Assembly (NCBI RefSeq): GCF_030519375.1
Contig: NZ_JAUMKB010000011.1
Location: forward strand, 146,464 to 210,463
DNA length: 64,000 nucleotides
Direction: 5' to 3'
Source: Mucilaginibacter tolerans
GTDB taxonomy: Bacteria > Bacteroidota > Bacteroidia > Sphingobacteriales > Sphingobacteriaceae
Shown here: piece after piece, positions 14,549-23,520 of the stretch
Numbering within the stretch: position 1 is the stretch's first letter
How the letters are laid out: the number at the start of each line of letters is the position of its first letter
Made by a program: the position numbers and the translations under genes
The notes under the pieces: generated by a model
Databases searched by the model: none
Told to the model about the DNA's origin: nothing
Seen by the model: the letters and a program-made list of their open reading frames with translations, nothing else

Positions 14549-17500
14549 ATGAAGATTACAAATTTTGCGGTCAAGAACTACCAGTTCACGCTAATCATAT
14601 TCCTTCTTGTCGCCGTGGTCGGCGTTCTCACCCTGTTTACGATGCCGCGGTCGGAAGATCCTACCACCCATCCGCCACAATACCTGATCACCGTGATCTA
14701 TCCGGGCACTAGTCCTAAAGATATGGAAGAGCAGGTGGTAAAGCCGATTGAAAATAAAATTTACGGGCTGGAAAACATCGAAAAGATATTGACTACGGTG
14801 GAAGACGGTGTTGCGGTAATTCAGCCAAAGTTCAAATACGGTGTAGATGTAGATAACAAGTATCAGGAGATATCCACAGAGATCAATGCCTTAAAAAGCA
14901 GCGAACTTCCGAAGGATATTTACCTGATCAAAACCGAGAAAATTTCCTCTGCTGATGTAAATATACTCCAGGTGGCCTTAGTTTCAGATAACGCTTCGGG
15001 TAAATTGCTTCGGGACGAGGCTGATATACTGAAAACACGCCTGGAAAAAATCACAGCATTGAAAGATGTCAGGTATTCGGGCATACCGGAACAGGAAATT
15101 CGCGTCGACATGCAGCTGGATAAACTCGCGCAGTACAAAATCCCGCTTAATGTCGTCATCGGAAGTCTTCAAAGCGAGGCTACAGACATACCCGGAGGAA
15201 GTATCAACCTGGAGAGTAAAGTCTTTAATGTTAAGACCAGTGGAAAAATCAGGACGGTCGACGATGTTGCCAATACGGTGGTCTATAATGCCAACGGCAA
15301 AATCATTTATCTGAAAGACGTGGCAGATGTGAGTTACAAAGACGGAACAATTGATCAGATCACCCGCCTGAATGGGCATCGTTGTATACTGGTTAATGCG
15401 CGTATGAAGGATAATGTGAATATCACTAAAGTTCAGGGGGATTTCCTGCCCGTGCTGCAAGCGTTTTCCAAAGGTCTGCCGTCCAATATCCGCATGGTGA
15501 AAAATTTCGATCAGGCCAACATGGTATCAGAGCGTTTGGGCCACCTGGGGTTTGACTTTGGGTTAGCCATTGTTTTGGTGATCATCACCTTGCTGCCGTT
15601 GGGGTTCAGGGCATCTCTTATCGTGATGATGTCTATTCCGCTTTCCCTTGCTCTCGGGCTTATCGCCATGAATTTACTAGGGTATTCTTTAAACCAGTTA
15701 AGTATCGTTGGGCTTGTAGTTGCGTTGGGCCTACTGGTGGACGACAGTATCGTCGTGGTCGAGAACATCGAACGCTGGCTGAGAGAAGGTCATTCACGAA
15801 AGGATGCTATCCTGAAAGGCACCAAGCAGATCGGTGTCGCAGTAGTTGGATGTACGGCTACGTTGGTGATCGCATTTTTACCGCTTGCATTCTTGCCTGA
15901 TCTGGCCGGGGAGTTTATCCGCTGCCTGCCAATGGCCGTAATGACCAGCGTTTTAGCCTCAATGATCGTAGCCCTAACGCTTGTTCCCTTTCTGGGAAGC
16001 AGGATGCTGAAGACGCATACGCATGGCGAGGGCAATTTCTTTCTGAAGAATTTACAAAAATTTCTGACCTACTCGTACAGGCGCGTGATGCCTTTAGCCC
16101 TAAAATGGCCAAAAACAACCATAGGGATATCATTGGGTTTAAGTGTATTCGCTTTTTTCTTGTTCACGAAGACTGGCTTTAAGCTTTTTCCCACCTCCGA
16201 GAAACCGATGTTTCTCATTAATATCAAAATGCCCTTACAGGCAGATATCCCTGAAAGCGACCGGGTAACCAAACTGGTGGAAAATGAGTTAAAGAAACAT
16301 AAAGAGATCGTTTATTATACGGCAAATGTGGGCAAAGGTAATCCGCAGGTTTATTACAACGTGCACCAGCAGGATATAAAACCTGACTTCGCCCAGGTTT
16401 TCGTGCAACTGGATGAAGAAGCCAGTCCGAAAGAAAAAACAGACCTGATCAAACAGTTAAGGCAGACGTTTAAAGATTTCCCATACGCAAGAATAGAAGT
16501 GAAAGACTTTGAACAGGGAACGCCGATTGAAGCCAATATTGTGGTCAGGATCTTCGGGGACGATCAGGAAAAATTGCGTGCACTTTCTTTCCAGGTAGAA
16601 CAGATTCTGAAAAAGAATCCCGGGACTTTTTACGTCTATAACGAATTGAACACCTATAAATCGGATGTAAAAATAAAAATTGACAAAGAAAAGGCGCGCA
16701 CTTTAGGTGTCCTTACCAGCGATGTGGACAAAGTAGTCAGGATGGCAGTAGCAGGACTAACCGTTGGGGACTATATTGACGACCGGGGCGACTCACGGAA
16801 CATAGTTATCACCCTTCCCAGGGAGAAATTCTCAAACCTTGATGTTTTTAAGAACCTTTATGTAAATAATATCCAGGGCACCCCGGTGCTGGTTGATCAA
16901 ATTGCAAGCATTTCATTTGAAACATCGCCCACAGCAATAAATCATTTTAATAAATCACGTTTTTCCAAAGTTACCTCGTTAACCAAAGACAACGTGCTGG
17001 CCAATGATGTCCTGAAGGAAGTTATTCCGCAGTTAAATAAATTAAAAATGCCATCTGGATATTATTACAAGCTATCTGGAGAAGCCGAATCGGAAGGCGA
17101 TACATTGGGAGGAAATTTCCTTTCCGTGATCCTATTGAGCGGCTTTCTTTTCATAGGTGTTCTGATATTACAGTTCAAAACCTTTAAAGGGATCATCATC
17201 GTATTATCGATTATACCATTGGGCATACTCGGAGGAGTGGTATTTCTTCTTTTGACGGGTAACCCAATGTCGTTGGTATCAATCATTGGTTTTATTGGAT
17301 TGTCGGGTATACAGGTCAAGAATTCGCTGTTGCTGGTCGATTTTACCAATCAGTTACGTGCGGAGGGCCATAGCATTGATGAAGCCATCAGTATGGCTGG
17401 CGAGACACGATTCCTGCCTGTGGTGCTTACTTCGATAACGGCAATCTGCGGGTTATTGCCTATCGCGCTGAACCCCAATCCACTTATAGCGCCTTTAGCT

Positions 17501-17605
17501 ATCGTATTAATTGGCGGCCTGATTAGTTCTACCATACTTTCGCGGATTGTGACACCGGTGATGTATAAATTGATTCCGCCATATCTGGAAAGTGTTGAAG
17601 GATGA
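14549..17605 (+). CDS. RND-family efflux transporter permease (HAE1/AcrB-like)
   Basis: The 1018-residue protein has the usual RND length and two repeats. It shows an N-terminal helix (about 12-32), a large periplasmic loop, helices with VGLVVALGLLVDDSIVVVENIERWL (about 388-412, the paired-Asp proton relay of helix IV) and a second set near the C-terminus with SIIGFIGLSGIQVKNSLLLV. It exchanges protons for substrates such as drugs or dyes. The specificity cannot be read. Together with the adaptor and TolC protein it makes a complete tripartite system. Confidence 0.95.
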   Translation: MKITNFAVKNYQFTLIIFLLVAVVGVLTLFTMPRSEDPTTHPPQYLITVIYPGTSPKDMEEQVVKPIENKIYGLENIEKILTTVEDGVAVIQPKFKYGVDVDNKYQEISTEINALKSSELPKDIYLIKTEKISSADVNILQVALVSDNASGKLLRDEADILKTRLEKITALKDVRYSGIPEQEIRVDMQLDKLAQYKIPLNVVIGSLQSEATDIPGGSINLESKVFNVKTSGKIRTVDDVANTVVYNANGKIIYLKDVADVSYKDGTIDQITRLNGHRCILVNARMKDNVNITKVQGDFLPVLQAFSKGLPSNIRMVKNFDQANMVSERLGHLGFDFGLAIVLVIITLLPLGFRASLIVMMSIPLSLALGLIAMNLLGYSLNQLSIVGLVVALGLLVDDSIVVVENIERWLREGHSRKDAILKGTKQIGVAVVGCTATLVIAFLPLAFLPDLAGEFIRCLPMAVMTSVLASMIVALTLVPFLGSRMLKTHTHGEGNFFLKNLQKFLTYSYRRVMPLALKWPKTTIGISLGLSVFAFFLFTKTGFKLFPTSEKPMFLINIKMPLQADIPESDRVTKLVENELKKHKEIVYYTANVGKGNPQVYYNVHQQDIKPDFAQVFVQLDEEASPKEKTDLIKQLRQTFKDFPYARIEVKDFEQGTPIEANIVVRIFGDDQEKLRALSFQVEQILKKNPGTFYVYNELNTYKSDVKIKIDKEKARTLGVLTSDVDKVVRMAVAGLTVGDYIDDRGDSRNIVITLPREKFSNLDVFKNLYVNNIQGTPVLVDQIASISFETSPTAINHFNKSRFSKVTSLTKDNVLANDVLKEVIPQLNKLKMPSGYYYKLSGEAESEGDTLGGNFLSVILLSGFLFIGVLILQFKTFKGIIIVLSIIPLGILGGVVFLLLTGNPMSLVSIIGFIGLSGIQVKNSLLLVDFTNQLRAEGHSIDEAISMAGETRFLPVVLTSITAICGLLPIALNPNPLIAPLAIVLIGGLISSTILSRIVTPVMYKLIPPYLESVEG

Positions 17606-17677
17606 ACGGCATTGTCGAGTTTCTTCCGCTTGCTAGCAGCTGGAAATTTACATGACTGATTGCTGATTAAAGGCAAT

Positions 17678-17833
17678 ATGAAAACAACAAAGAGAAAAGC
17701 CAAAAGAATTACAAATGCCCAAAACAAAAATAAAGTTTTAGATGGAATTAGCTATGCAGGTAGTGAGGAGGAGTTATTAAATAAAGTTGTAGAAATAATT
17801 GTTAAGATAATTAAGAGAGAAGTTGGTTTATAG
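17678..17833 (+). CDS. Possible small basic protein, 51 residues
   Basis: ATG 17678 opens MKTTKRKAKRITNAQNKNKV, then an amphipathic C-terminus (EEELLNKVVEIIVKIIKREVGL), ending TAG at 17833. It lies 72 bases after the RND gene. No known family was recognised. The very basic N-terminus followed by an amphipathic helix is protein-like, but the ORF is short. Confidence 0.4.
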   Translation: MKTTKRKAKRITNAQNKNKVLDGISYAGSEEELLNKVVEIIVKIIKREVGL

Positions 17834-17893
17834 CGAGTTGAGGTGTTCGATGTCTAATCTTACCACTGCATGGGATTGATAAAAATAATTATA

Positions 17894-17996
17894 TTGTAAA
17901 TAATTGATAATCAATATGTTGTTGGTGTTCAACTAAAGGCAAATGGGAGAGGGGGAATCGAACACATTTTGTCTTGTAAAAAATTGATAATCAGTA
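17894..17996. repeat. 23-base direct repeats flanking a tRNA T-arm-like fragment
   Basis: Copies at 17894-17916 and 17974-17996 agree at 21 of 23 positions; both contain AATTGATAATCA, itself a near-palindrome (TTGATAATCAA). Between them, 17942-17970 reads on the minus strand TGTTCGATTCCCCC followed by TCTCCCA, like a T-loop and acceptor 3' strand. The match begins in the T-loop, where tyrosine recombinases often cross over. I read this as an old attachment region; no integrase is nearby. Confidence 0.4.
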
Positions 17997-18057
17997 ATTT
18001 ATTACTTTGATGAAAGTCGTTTTTTCAGAGTGAGTAACCAACGTCTCTTAAAACAAA

Positions 18058-18100
18058 AAATGCAAGTTGTTAATAGTCAAACTATTACAAACTTGCATTT
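18058..18100 (-). terminator. Terminator after tRNA-Leu
   Basis: On the minus strand AAATGCAAGTTTGTAATAG pairs imperfectly with CTATTAACAACTTGCATTT and is followed by TTTTTTGTTTT. It lies just beyond the tRNA-Leu 3' end. Confidence 0.8.
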
Positions 18101-18109
18101 CTGTCTAAG

Positions 18110-18194
18110 TACTCGGGGCGGGAATCGAACCCGCACGCCTTTGACGGGCACAGGATTTTAAGTCCTGCGTGTCTACCAGTTCCACCACCCGAGC
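18110..18194 (-). tRNA. tRNA-Leu (anticodon UAA)
   Basis: The minus strand reads GCTCGGGTGGTGGAACTGG, then an anticodon stem CAGGA/TCCTG around CTTAAAA (anticodon UAA), a long variable arm and the T-arm GCGGGTTCGATTCCCGC, closed by CCCGAGT. The 85-base length with a large variable arm fits class II tRNA-Leu. CCA is not encoded. Confidence 0.97.
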
Positions 18195-18218
18195 GTGGTA
18201 ATTAACCTTTTAAAAACA

Positions 18219-18241
18219 AATCCCTTCTTTTGGAAGGGATT
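18219..18241 (-). terminator. Terminator after tRNA-Gly
   Basis: On the minus strand AATCCCTT-ccaaaag-AAGGGATT is followed by TGTTTTT. It separates tRNA-Gly from tRNA-Leu. Confidence 0.75.
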
Positions 18242-18243
18242 AG

Positions 18244-18316
<73 letters not shown>

Positions 18317-18407
18317 ATTTCGCAAACCACTATCGCGTTTGCGGAGTGCAAATATAGACAGAAAAGAATATTCTGCAAGAGGTAAAAATGAAATTTTTTC
18401 AAAAAAG

Positions 18408-18893
18408 TTATAACTCGCTGTTTTTCAAAATATCAGAGATGATATCATTCTCATATCCGCGGCTTAAAGCGTACTGATGCAGCTTATATCTCTTTTTAAA
18501 AGGGTCTTTTTCTCCTAAAAGCCTTACTTTTTTCTCCAGTATCTGCTTAAGCGTGCTTAAATAATCGTCGTCATCAATGGTATTCAGCGCTTTTTTTATC
18601 AGTACATCCGATACTCTTTTGAACTTCAGGCCCTGTTTTATCTTCTGTTTTCCCCAGCCCTTCTGGTTGAATTTCCCTTGGACATAAGCGTTGGCAAATC
18701 GCGCCTCATTCAAAAAATTGGTTTGGATAAGCTGGACGATCAAATTTTCTACCTGCGCGCTATGCAGCCCCCATTCATATAACTTATCCCGCACTTCCTG
18801 TTGCGAGCGTTCCTGGTAGACGCAGTAATGTTCGGCTTTAGCTAATGCTGTTTTTTCGTCGATTATATGGGTCGGCTTGGGTTGGTCCATCAA
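18408..18893 (-). CDS. recX: RecX, regulator of RecA
   Basis: The 161-residue protein has RecX tandem helical repeats: ALAKAEHYCVYQERSQQEVRDKLYEWG, LIQTNFLNEARFANAYVQGKFNQKGWGKQKIKQGLKFKRV-like segment and a C-terminal FKKRYKLHQYALSRGY. RecX binds within RecA filaments and dampens recombination and SOS activity. It is transcribed divergently from murF-alr, 56 bases apart, and recA is not in the window. Confidence 0.93.
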   Translation of the reverse strand: MMDQPKPTHIIDEKTALAKAEHYCVYQERSQQEVRDKLYEWGLHSAQVENLIVQLIQTNFLNEARFANAYVQGKFNQKGWGKQKIKQGLKFKRVSDVLIKKALNTIDDDDYLSTLKQILEKKVRLLGEKDPFKKRYKLHQYALSRGYENDIISDILKNSEL

Positions 18894-18949
18894 ATGCCAA
18901 AATTCGTTAAAAATTCTTCTATTGGCAGAAATATAAGCAAATTCGTAGC

Positions 18950-21412
18950 ATGCTTAGCAACCATTATTTTATCCGTGAAGTCCAGCAGATCATTAATGCC
19001 GGCGGGGTTATCGAAACTGATGACAACATCAGCGTTTTGCTGACTGATAGTCGCCGCATCACCAACGCTTCGGAAGGGTTGTTCTTTGCATTAAGTGGCA
19101 GACGCAACGGGCATGAATTTGTTGCTGAAGCCTACGCTGCCGGTGTGCGCAATTTTGTAGTGACGCATCAAACCAAGATAAAAATGCCAGGTGCTAACTT
19201 CCTGCTGGTGGATAATGTGCTGGATGCTTTGCAAAAATTGGCTGCTTATCACCGCAACCGTTTTAATCTGGAGGTCATTGGCATTACGGGCAGTAACGGT
19301 AAAACGATTGTAAAAGAATGGTTGTACCAATTGCTGATTTCAGATAAAACCATCGTTCGTAACCCAAAAAGTTACAACTCGCAGATAGGGGTACCGCTTT
19401 CTGTTTGGCAGATCACCGATAAAGACGACCTGGGTATTTTTGAAGCTGGTATCTCTACGGTAAACGAGATGGAGCGGCTTGAAACTATTATCAAGCCATC
19501 AATAGGCGTGTTAACGCACATTGGTCCGGCGCATGATGAGGGTTTTAAGGATCGTAAGGAAAAAGTACTCGAAAAGCTAAAGTTGTTCACTCATTGTAAA
19601 CTGCTGATCCACAATTATGATCAACTGATAGACTATAAAAAACATATTCCTGTTAAAGACCGCTTTAGCTGGAGCAGACGGTTTAACCAGGCCGATCTTT
19701 ATGTATTTGCGGAGACCGTTATATCCAGAAACTATTATTTACGCGCCAAATACCAGGGCAAGGAGATCGAATGCCTGATCCCTTTTATGGATGAAGCCTC
19801 TATTGAGAACGCCATTGTATGCTGGGCCACCATGCTGGCCATGGGCTATAGCCCTGTTGAGGTGGACAAAAGGATAGAACGGCTGAGCCCGGTAAGTATG
19901 CGCCTGGAATTGAAAAATGGGATTAACGATTGCTCGGTGATCGATGATTCTTATAATTCTGATGTGCAGTCGCTGGAGATTGCTTTGAATTTCCTCAATC
20001 AGCAAAACCAGCACCCGACACGCACGCTGATCCTGTCGGATATCTATCAATCGGGTTTGGAACAGGAGGTATTGTACCGGCAGGTGGCTGATATGATTAA
20101 AAGCAGGAAAGTAAACAAGTTTATCGGCGTAGGAGAGGCTCTGTCCGCTCATAAAGACTTATTTACTTTAGAAAAGAAGTACTTCTACCCGGATACGACG
20201 GTTTTGCTTCAGCATCTGAATGAGCTGAATCTTGACAACGAAACTATCCTGATAAAAGGGGCAAGGAGTTTTGAATTTGAACGGATCAGTTCGGCGTTGA
20301 GCCTGAAAGCGCATGAAACGGTGATGGAGATCAGCCTGAATGCACTGCTGAACAATCTGAATTTTTATAAATCAAAACTGAAACCGGGCGTGAGGATAAT
20401 GGCTATGGTGAAGGCATTTTCCTATGGCAGCGGAACGTTTGAGGTTGCCAATATGCTTCAATATAACAAAGTGGATTACCTTGCGGTAGCCTATATTGAT
20501 GAAGGTGTGGCTTTAAGGCAGACCGGCATTACGCTGCCGGTAATGGTGCTCAATCCCGAGCTGTCCGCATTTGATAAACTGATCGAATTTAAATTAGAAC
20601 CGGAAATATTCAGCTTTAACCTGCTGGACGAATTTGTAAAATATGCACAATCGCATCACCTGAATAATTACCCGGTGCACCTTAAAATAGATACAGGGAT
20701 GCACCGGTTGGGTTTTGAGGAACAAGATATCGATATGTTATGCGACCTTATTGAGGAGAACAGGTATATTAAAGTACAATCTGTTTTTTCGCACCTCGTG
20801 GCAAGCGATGCGCCGGAGCATGATGATTTTACCAGGAAACAGATCAGGCGATTTGAGAAAGCTTTTACGAAGATTGAGAAGGCGATTGGTTATAAAGTGA
20901 TCAAGCACATTTCTAATACGGGGGGTATTATCCGCTGGCCCTCGGCACATTTTGATATGGTGAGACTGGGGATTGGTTTATACGGTATCGATGGATCTGT
21001 GCCAAAAGGCTCAGGGGTTTTACAGCCAATCGCTACTCTAAAAACCAGTGTGTCGCAGGTACGAAAGGTGGTTGCCAACGATACCATTGGCTACAACCGC
21101 AACGGGAAGCTAACTCACAATGGTAAAATCGCTACTGTTCGTATCGGCTATGCCGATGGTTACCTGCGCGCATTTGGTAATGGGGTAGGTAAAATGCTGA
21201 TAAAGGGGAAATTGGTGCCAACGGTGGGCAATATATCGATGGATATGACCATGCTGGATGTAAGCAATGTAGATGTGCGTGAAGGGGATGATGTAATTGT
21301 TTTTAATGATCAATTAACTATTGAAGAACTGGCTCGTGAAATAGGTACCATTCCTTATGAAATACTGACTAATATTTCGCAAAGGGTAAAAAGAGTGTAT
21401 TTTTATGAGTAG
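18950..21412 (+). CDS. Fused MurF (UDP-MurNAc-tripeptide--D-Ala-D-Ala ligase) and alanine racemase
   Basis: The 820-residue protein joins two enzymes. Residues about 1-450 are a Mur ligase with the P-loop GITGSNGKTIVKEW (about 105-118) and SRR-type N-terminal DSRRITNASEGLFFAL. Residues about 460-820 are an alanine racemase with the PLP lysine in MAMVKAFSYGSG, HLKIDTGMHRLGF, and RIGYADGYLR with the catalytic tyrosine region. It both makes D-Ala and supplies the D-Ala-D-Ala end of the peptidoglycan precursor. The fusion is known in Bacteroidota. The mid ligase KS/RN residues were not checked individually. Confidence 0.95.
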   Translation: MLSNHYFIREVQQIINAGGVIETDDNISVLLTDSRRITNASEGLFFALSGRRNGHEFVAEAYAAGVRNFVVTHQTKIKMPGANFLLVDNVLDALQKLAAYHRNRFNLEVIGITGSNGKTIVKEWLYQLLISDKTIVRNPKSYNSQIGVPLSVWQITDKDDLGIFEAGISTVNEMERLETIIKPSIGVLTHIGPAHDEGFKDRKEKVLEKLKLFTHCKLLIHNYDQLIDYKKHIPVKDRFSWSRRFNQADLYVFAETVISRNYYLRAKYQGKEIECLIPFMDEASIENAIVCWATMLAMGYSPVEVDKRIERLSPVSMRLELKNGINDCSVIDDSYNSDVQSLEIALNFLNQQNQHPTRTLILSDIYQSGLEQEVLYRQVADMIKSRKVNKFIGVGEALSAHKDLFTLEKKYFYPDTTVLLQHLNELNLDNETILIKGARSFEFERISSALSLKAHETVMEISLNALLNNLNFYKSKLKPGVRIMAMVKAFSYGSGTFEVANMLQYNKVDYLAVAYIDEGVALRQTGITLPVMVLNPELSAFDKLIEFKLEPEIFSFNLLDEFVKYAQSHHLNNYPVHLKIDTGMHRLGFEEQDIDMLCDLIEENRYIKVQSVFSHLVASDAPEHDDFTRKQIRRFEKAFTKIEKAIGYKVIKHISNTGGIIRWPSAHFDMVRLGIGLYGIDGSVPKGSGVLQPIATLKTSVSQVRKVVANDTIGYNRNGKLTHNGKIATVRIGYADGYLRAFGNGVGKMLIKGKLVPTVGNISMDMTMLDVSNVDVREGDDVIVFNDQLTIEELAREIGTIPYEILTNISQRVKRVYFYE

Positions 21413-21427
21413 AAATCTACTGCTGCT

Positions 21428-22021
21428 ATGAAAAAAATCGCCGGAGCGTTATTGAACTTTTTTGTTAAAGGGCTCATTGTAGTAATACCTATAGGTGCGG
21501 CGGCCTTCTTGATCTTTTGGGGAGTGGCCAAAGTTGACGAAGCTCTGAACTTAAGCGGTGTTTTTCTTACAGACAGTAAAGGCCAGCCGATTTATATCCC
21601 GGGCTTGGGTATATTGAATGTATTGATTATTATCCTTGTTGTAGGTATTCTTGTAACGAATGTTATAACCGATCCTATTAAACAATGGCTGAACCGTTGG
21701 ATAAACCGTCTTCCCATATTCAAATTTTTGTATTCCTCAATCAAAGACCTGACGGAAGCCTTTGTAGGTGAAGAGAAAAAATTTAACGAACCGGTATTGG
21801 TCGAGATCAATGAATTTGGTCTGAAAAAGGTAGGTTTCCTGGTGCAAAAGGATCTGGCTAAAATTGGTTTTCCGGGCGAAGTGGCAGTTTATTTTCCTTT
21901 GTCTTACTCATTTGCCGGCCAGGTGGTCATCATCTCATCCGAAAAGGTAAAACCGATAGACAGAAACGCCGCCGACATGATGAAATTTGTGATCTCCGGT
22001 GGTGTGAGCGGGTTAGATTAA
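21428..22021 (+). CDS. DUF502-family membrane protein
   Basis: The 197-residue protein has two membrane segments (about 8-30 and 55-75) followed by a cytoplasmic or periplasmic region with IKQWLNRWINRLPIFKFLYSSIKDLTEAF and GFPGEVAVYFPLSYSFAGQVVII, as in DUF502 proteins. The function is unknown. It lies 15 bases after murF-alr, so probably in the same transcript, and overlaps the convergent MFS gene by four bases. Confidence 0.85.
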   Translation: MKKIAGALLNFFVKGLIVVIPIGAAAFLIFWGVAKVDEALNLSGVFLTDSKGQPIYIPGLGILNVLIIILVVGILVTNVITDPIKQWLNRWINRLPIFKFLYSSIKDLTEAFVGEEKKFNEPVLVEINEFGLKKVGFLVQKDLAKIGFPGEVAVYFPLSYSFAGQVVIISSEKVKPIDRNAADMMKFVISGGVSGLD

Positions 22022-23241
22022 CTCAGCTTTTTCATGCTTTTTATAACAATTATAGTACTGATGATCACCAACAAGGCTCCCAGTATATAAGGCGCGCCAG
22101 GGAAATAAACTGATGAGCCTTTGTGAGCAAATGATTTGAAGGTATAGCCCATTATCAGCGGCCCGAATATCAAACTCAGGCTCGAAAGTAAGTTCAATCC
22201 TCCCTGAAGTTCACCCTGTTCATTTTTCTCAAATTTACCGGTGATCATACTTTGTAGTGCCGGTCCCGATACGCCACCAAGACAATAAGGTATCATGTAG
22301 ACATAAACCTGCCAGCCATAGCTGGCGAAGGCTATCAATGTTAATCCCAAACCATAGGATATTAGGCCCCATATAATATTATTTTTCAATCCGAATTTAG
22401 GAATGAGCAAACGGATCAACCCGCCTTGTATGCTGATGAGCAATACTCCTATAAAAATACCCAGGATACCCACGCTATGCATCGACCAGTTGAACTTTTC
22501 ATATACATAAAAAGGCAACTGATACTCAACCGCCTTTTGCGCTATGTAAACCAAAGTGAATGCAACCGCCAGCCCGGCCAAAGAGGCATATTTCCCCAGG
22601 TTTTGTATTGAACCAATCGGATTAGCTCGTTTCCATTCGAATTTACGACGGTGTTCTACGTCAAGGGATTCTGGTAATACGAATAATCCCCACAATGCAT
22701 TGAAGAGTGCCGCTGCTGCTGCAGCTATGAACGGAAATTTGATGTTTAATTCGCCAAGAAAAGCACCACCGGATATACCAATGATAAAGCCAAGCCCGGA
22801 TGCTGCGCCAATCAAACCAAAATTAGCCGAACGTTTATCGCCTTCGCTTACATCGGCTATGTAGGCTGTGCCCGTTGCCATAGTTGCACCGGTAATACCG
22901 GCAATGGTGCGCCCCACAAATAACCAAAAGATAGAGGGGGCAAATGCCATAAACAGGTAATCGATACTAAACCCGAATAGAGAAATCAAAAGTATTGGCC
23001 TTCTTCCAAAACGATCACTTAGGTTACCAAGGATGGGTGAAAATAGAACCTGCATTAAAGCGTAAGTGAATGTGAGCCAGCCGTTTATTTCGGATGCAAC
23101 AGCGTTGTCGGTATGCCCCAGTTGTTCAAGGAGTTTAGGAATAACGGGAATAATGATGCCCAAACCCAGCACATCAATAAAGATGGTGACAAAAATAAAT
23201 CCAACCGCAGCTGATGTTTGGGTTTTAGGTTTTATACTCAT
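22018..23241 (-). CDS. MFS transporter, TCR/Tet-like drug:proton antiporter
   Basis: The 407-residue protein has about 12 hydrophobic helices. Motif A between helices 2 and 3 is LGNLSDRFGRRPILL (about 78-92), and GRTIAGITGATMATGTAYIADV resembles antiporter motif C and the loop-4 region of Tet/DHA1 proteins. It likely exports a small compound with proton exchange; resistance to tetracycline is not shown. It converges with the DUF502 gene. Confidence 0.88.
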   Translation of the reverse strand: MSIKPKTQTSAAVGFIFVTIFIDVLGLGIIIPVIPKLLEQLGHTDNAVASEINGWLTFTYALMQVLFSPILGNLSDRFGRRPILLISLFGFSIDYLFMAFAPSIFWLFVGRTIAGITGATMATGTAYIADVSEGDKRSANFGLIGAASGLGFIIGISGGAFLGELNIKFPFIAAAAAALFNALWGLFVLPESLDVEHRRKFEWKRANPIGSIQNLGKYASLAGLAVAFTLVYIAQKAVEYQLPFYVYEKFNWSMHSVGILGIFIGVLLISIQGGLIRLLIPKFGLKNNIIWGLISYGLGLTLIAFASYGWQVYVYMIPYCLGGVSGPALQSMITGKFEKNEQGELQGGLNLLSSLSLIFGPLIMGYTFKSFAHKGSSVYFPGAPYILGALLVIISTIIVIKSMKKLS

Positions 23242-23520
23242 AATGGGAAATAGACAACATACCCAATCACGGGAATGTTTAAAGCCCTGTTATCGTTGAA
23301 TGTAATAACATTGCCAATATAGCATTAAAACTATTAAAATGTTTTGAACAAAACTTACTGTAAATATTAAAAGACTGACGAAGAAGTATTAATAATTAAT
23401 TGAATTAGTTGTTAAATTGCAATACCCTAGGCTATTGACACATTGGCAAAAAAAGACTTTTACAAATGACTGGTTATTTAATCGCCAGCCTATGGTGTTA
23501 CCATTTTAAAAAATCATCCC

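Noticed and set aside
22018..23241. Tetracycline resistance gene
   Set aside because: The protein is a TCR/Tet-like MFS member, but nothing in the sequence shows the drug specificity.
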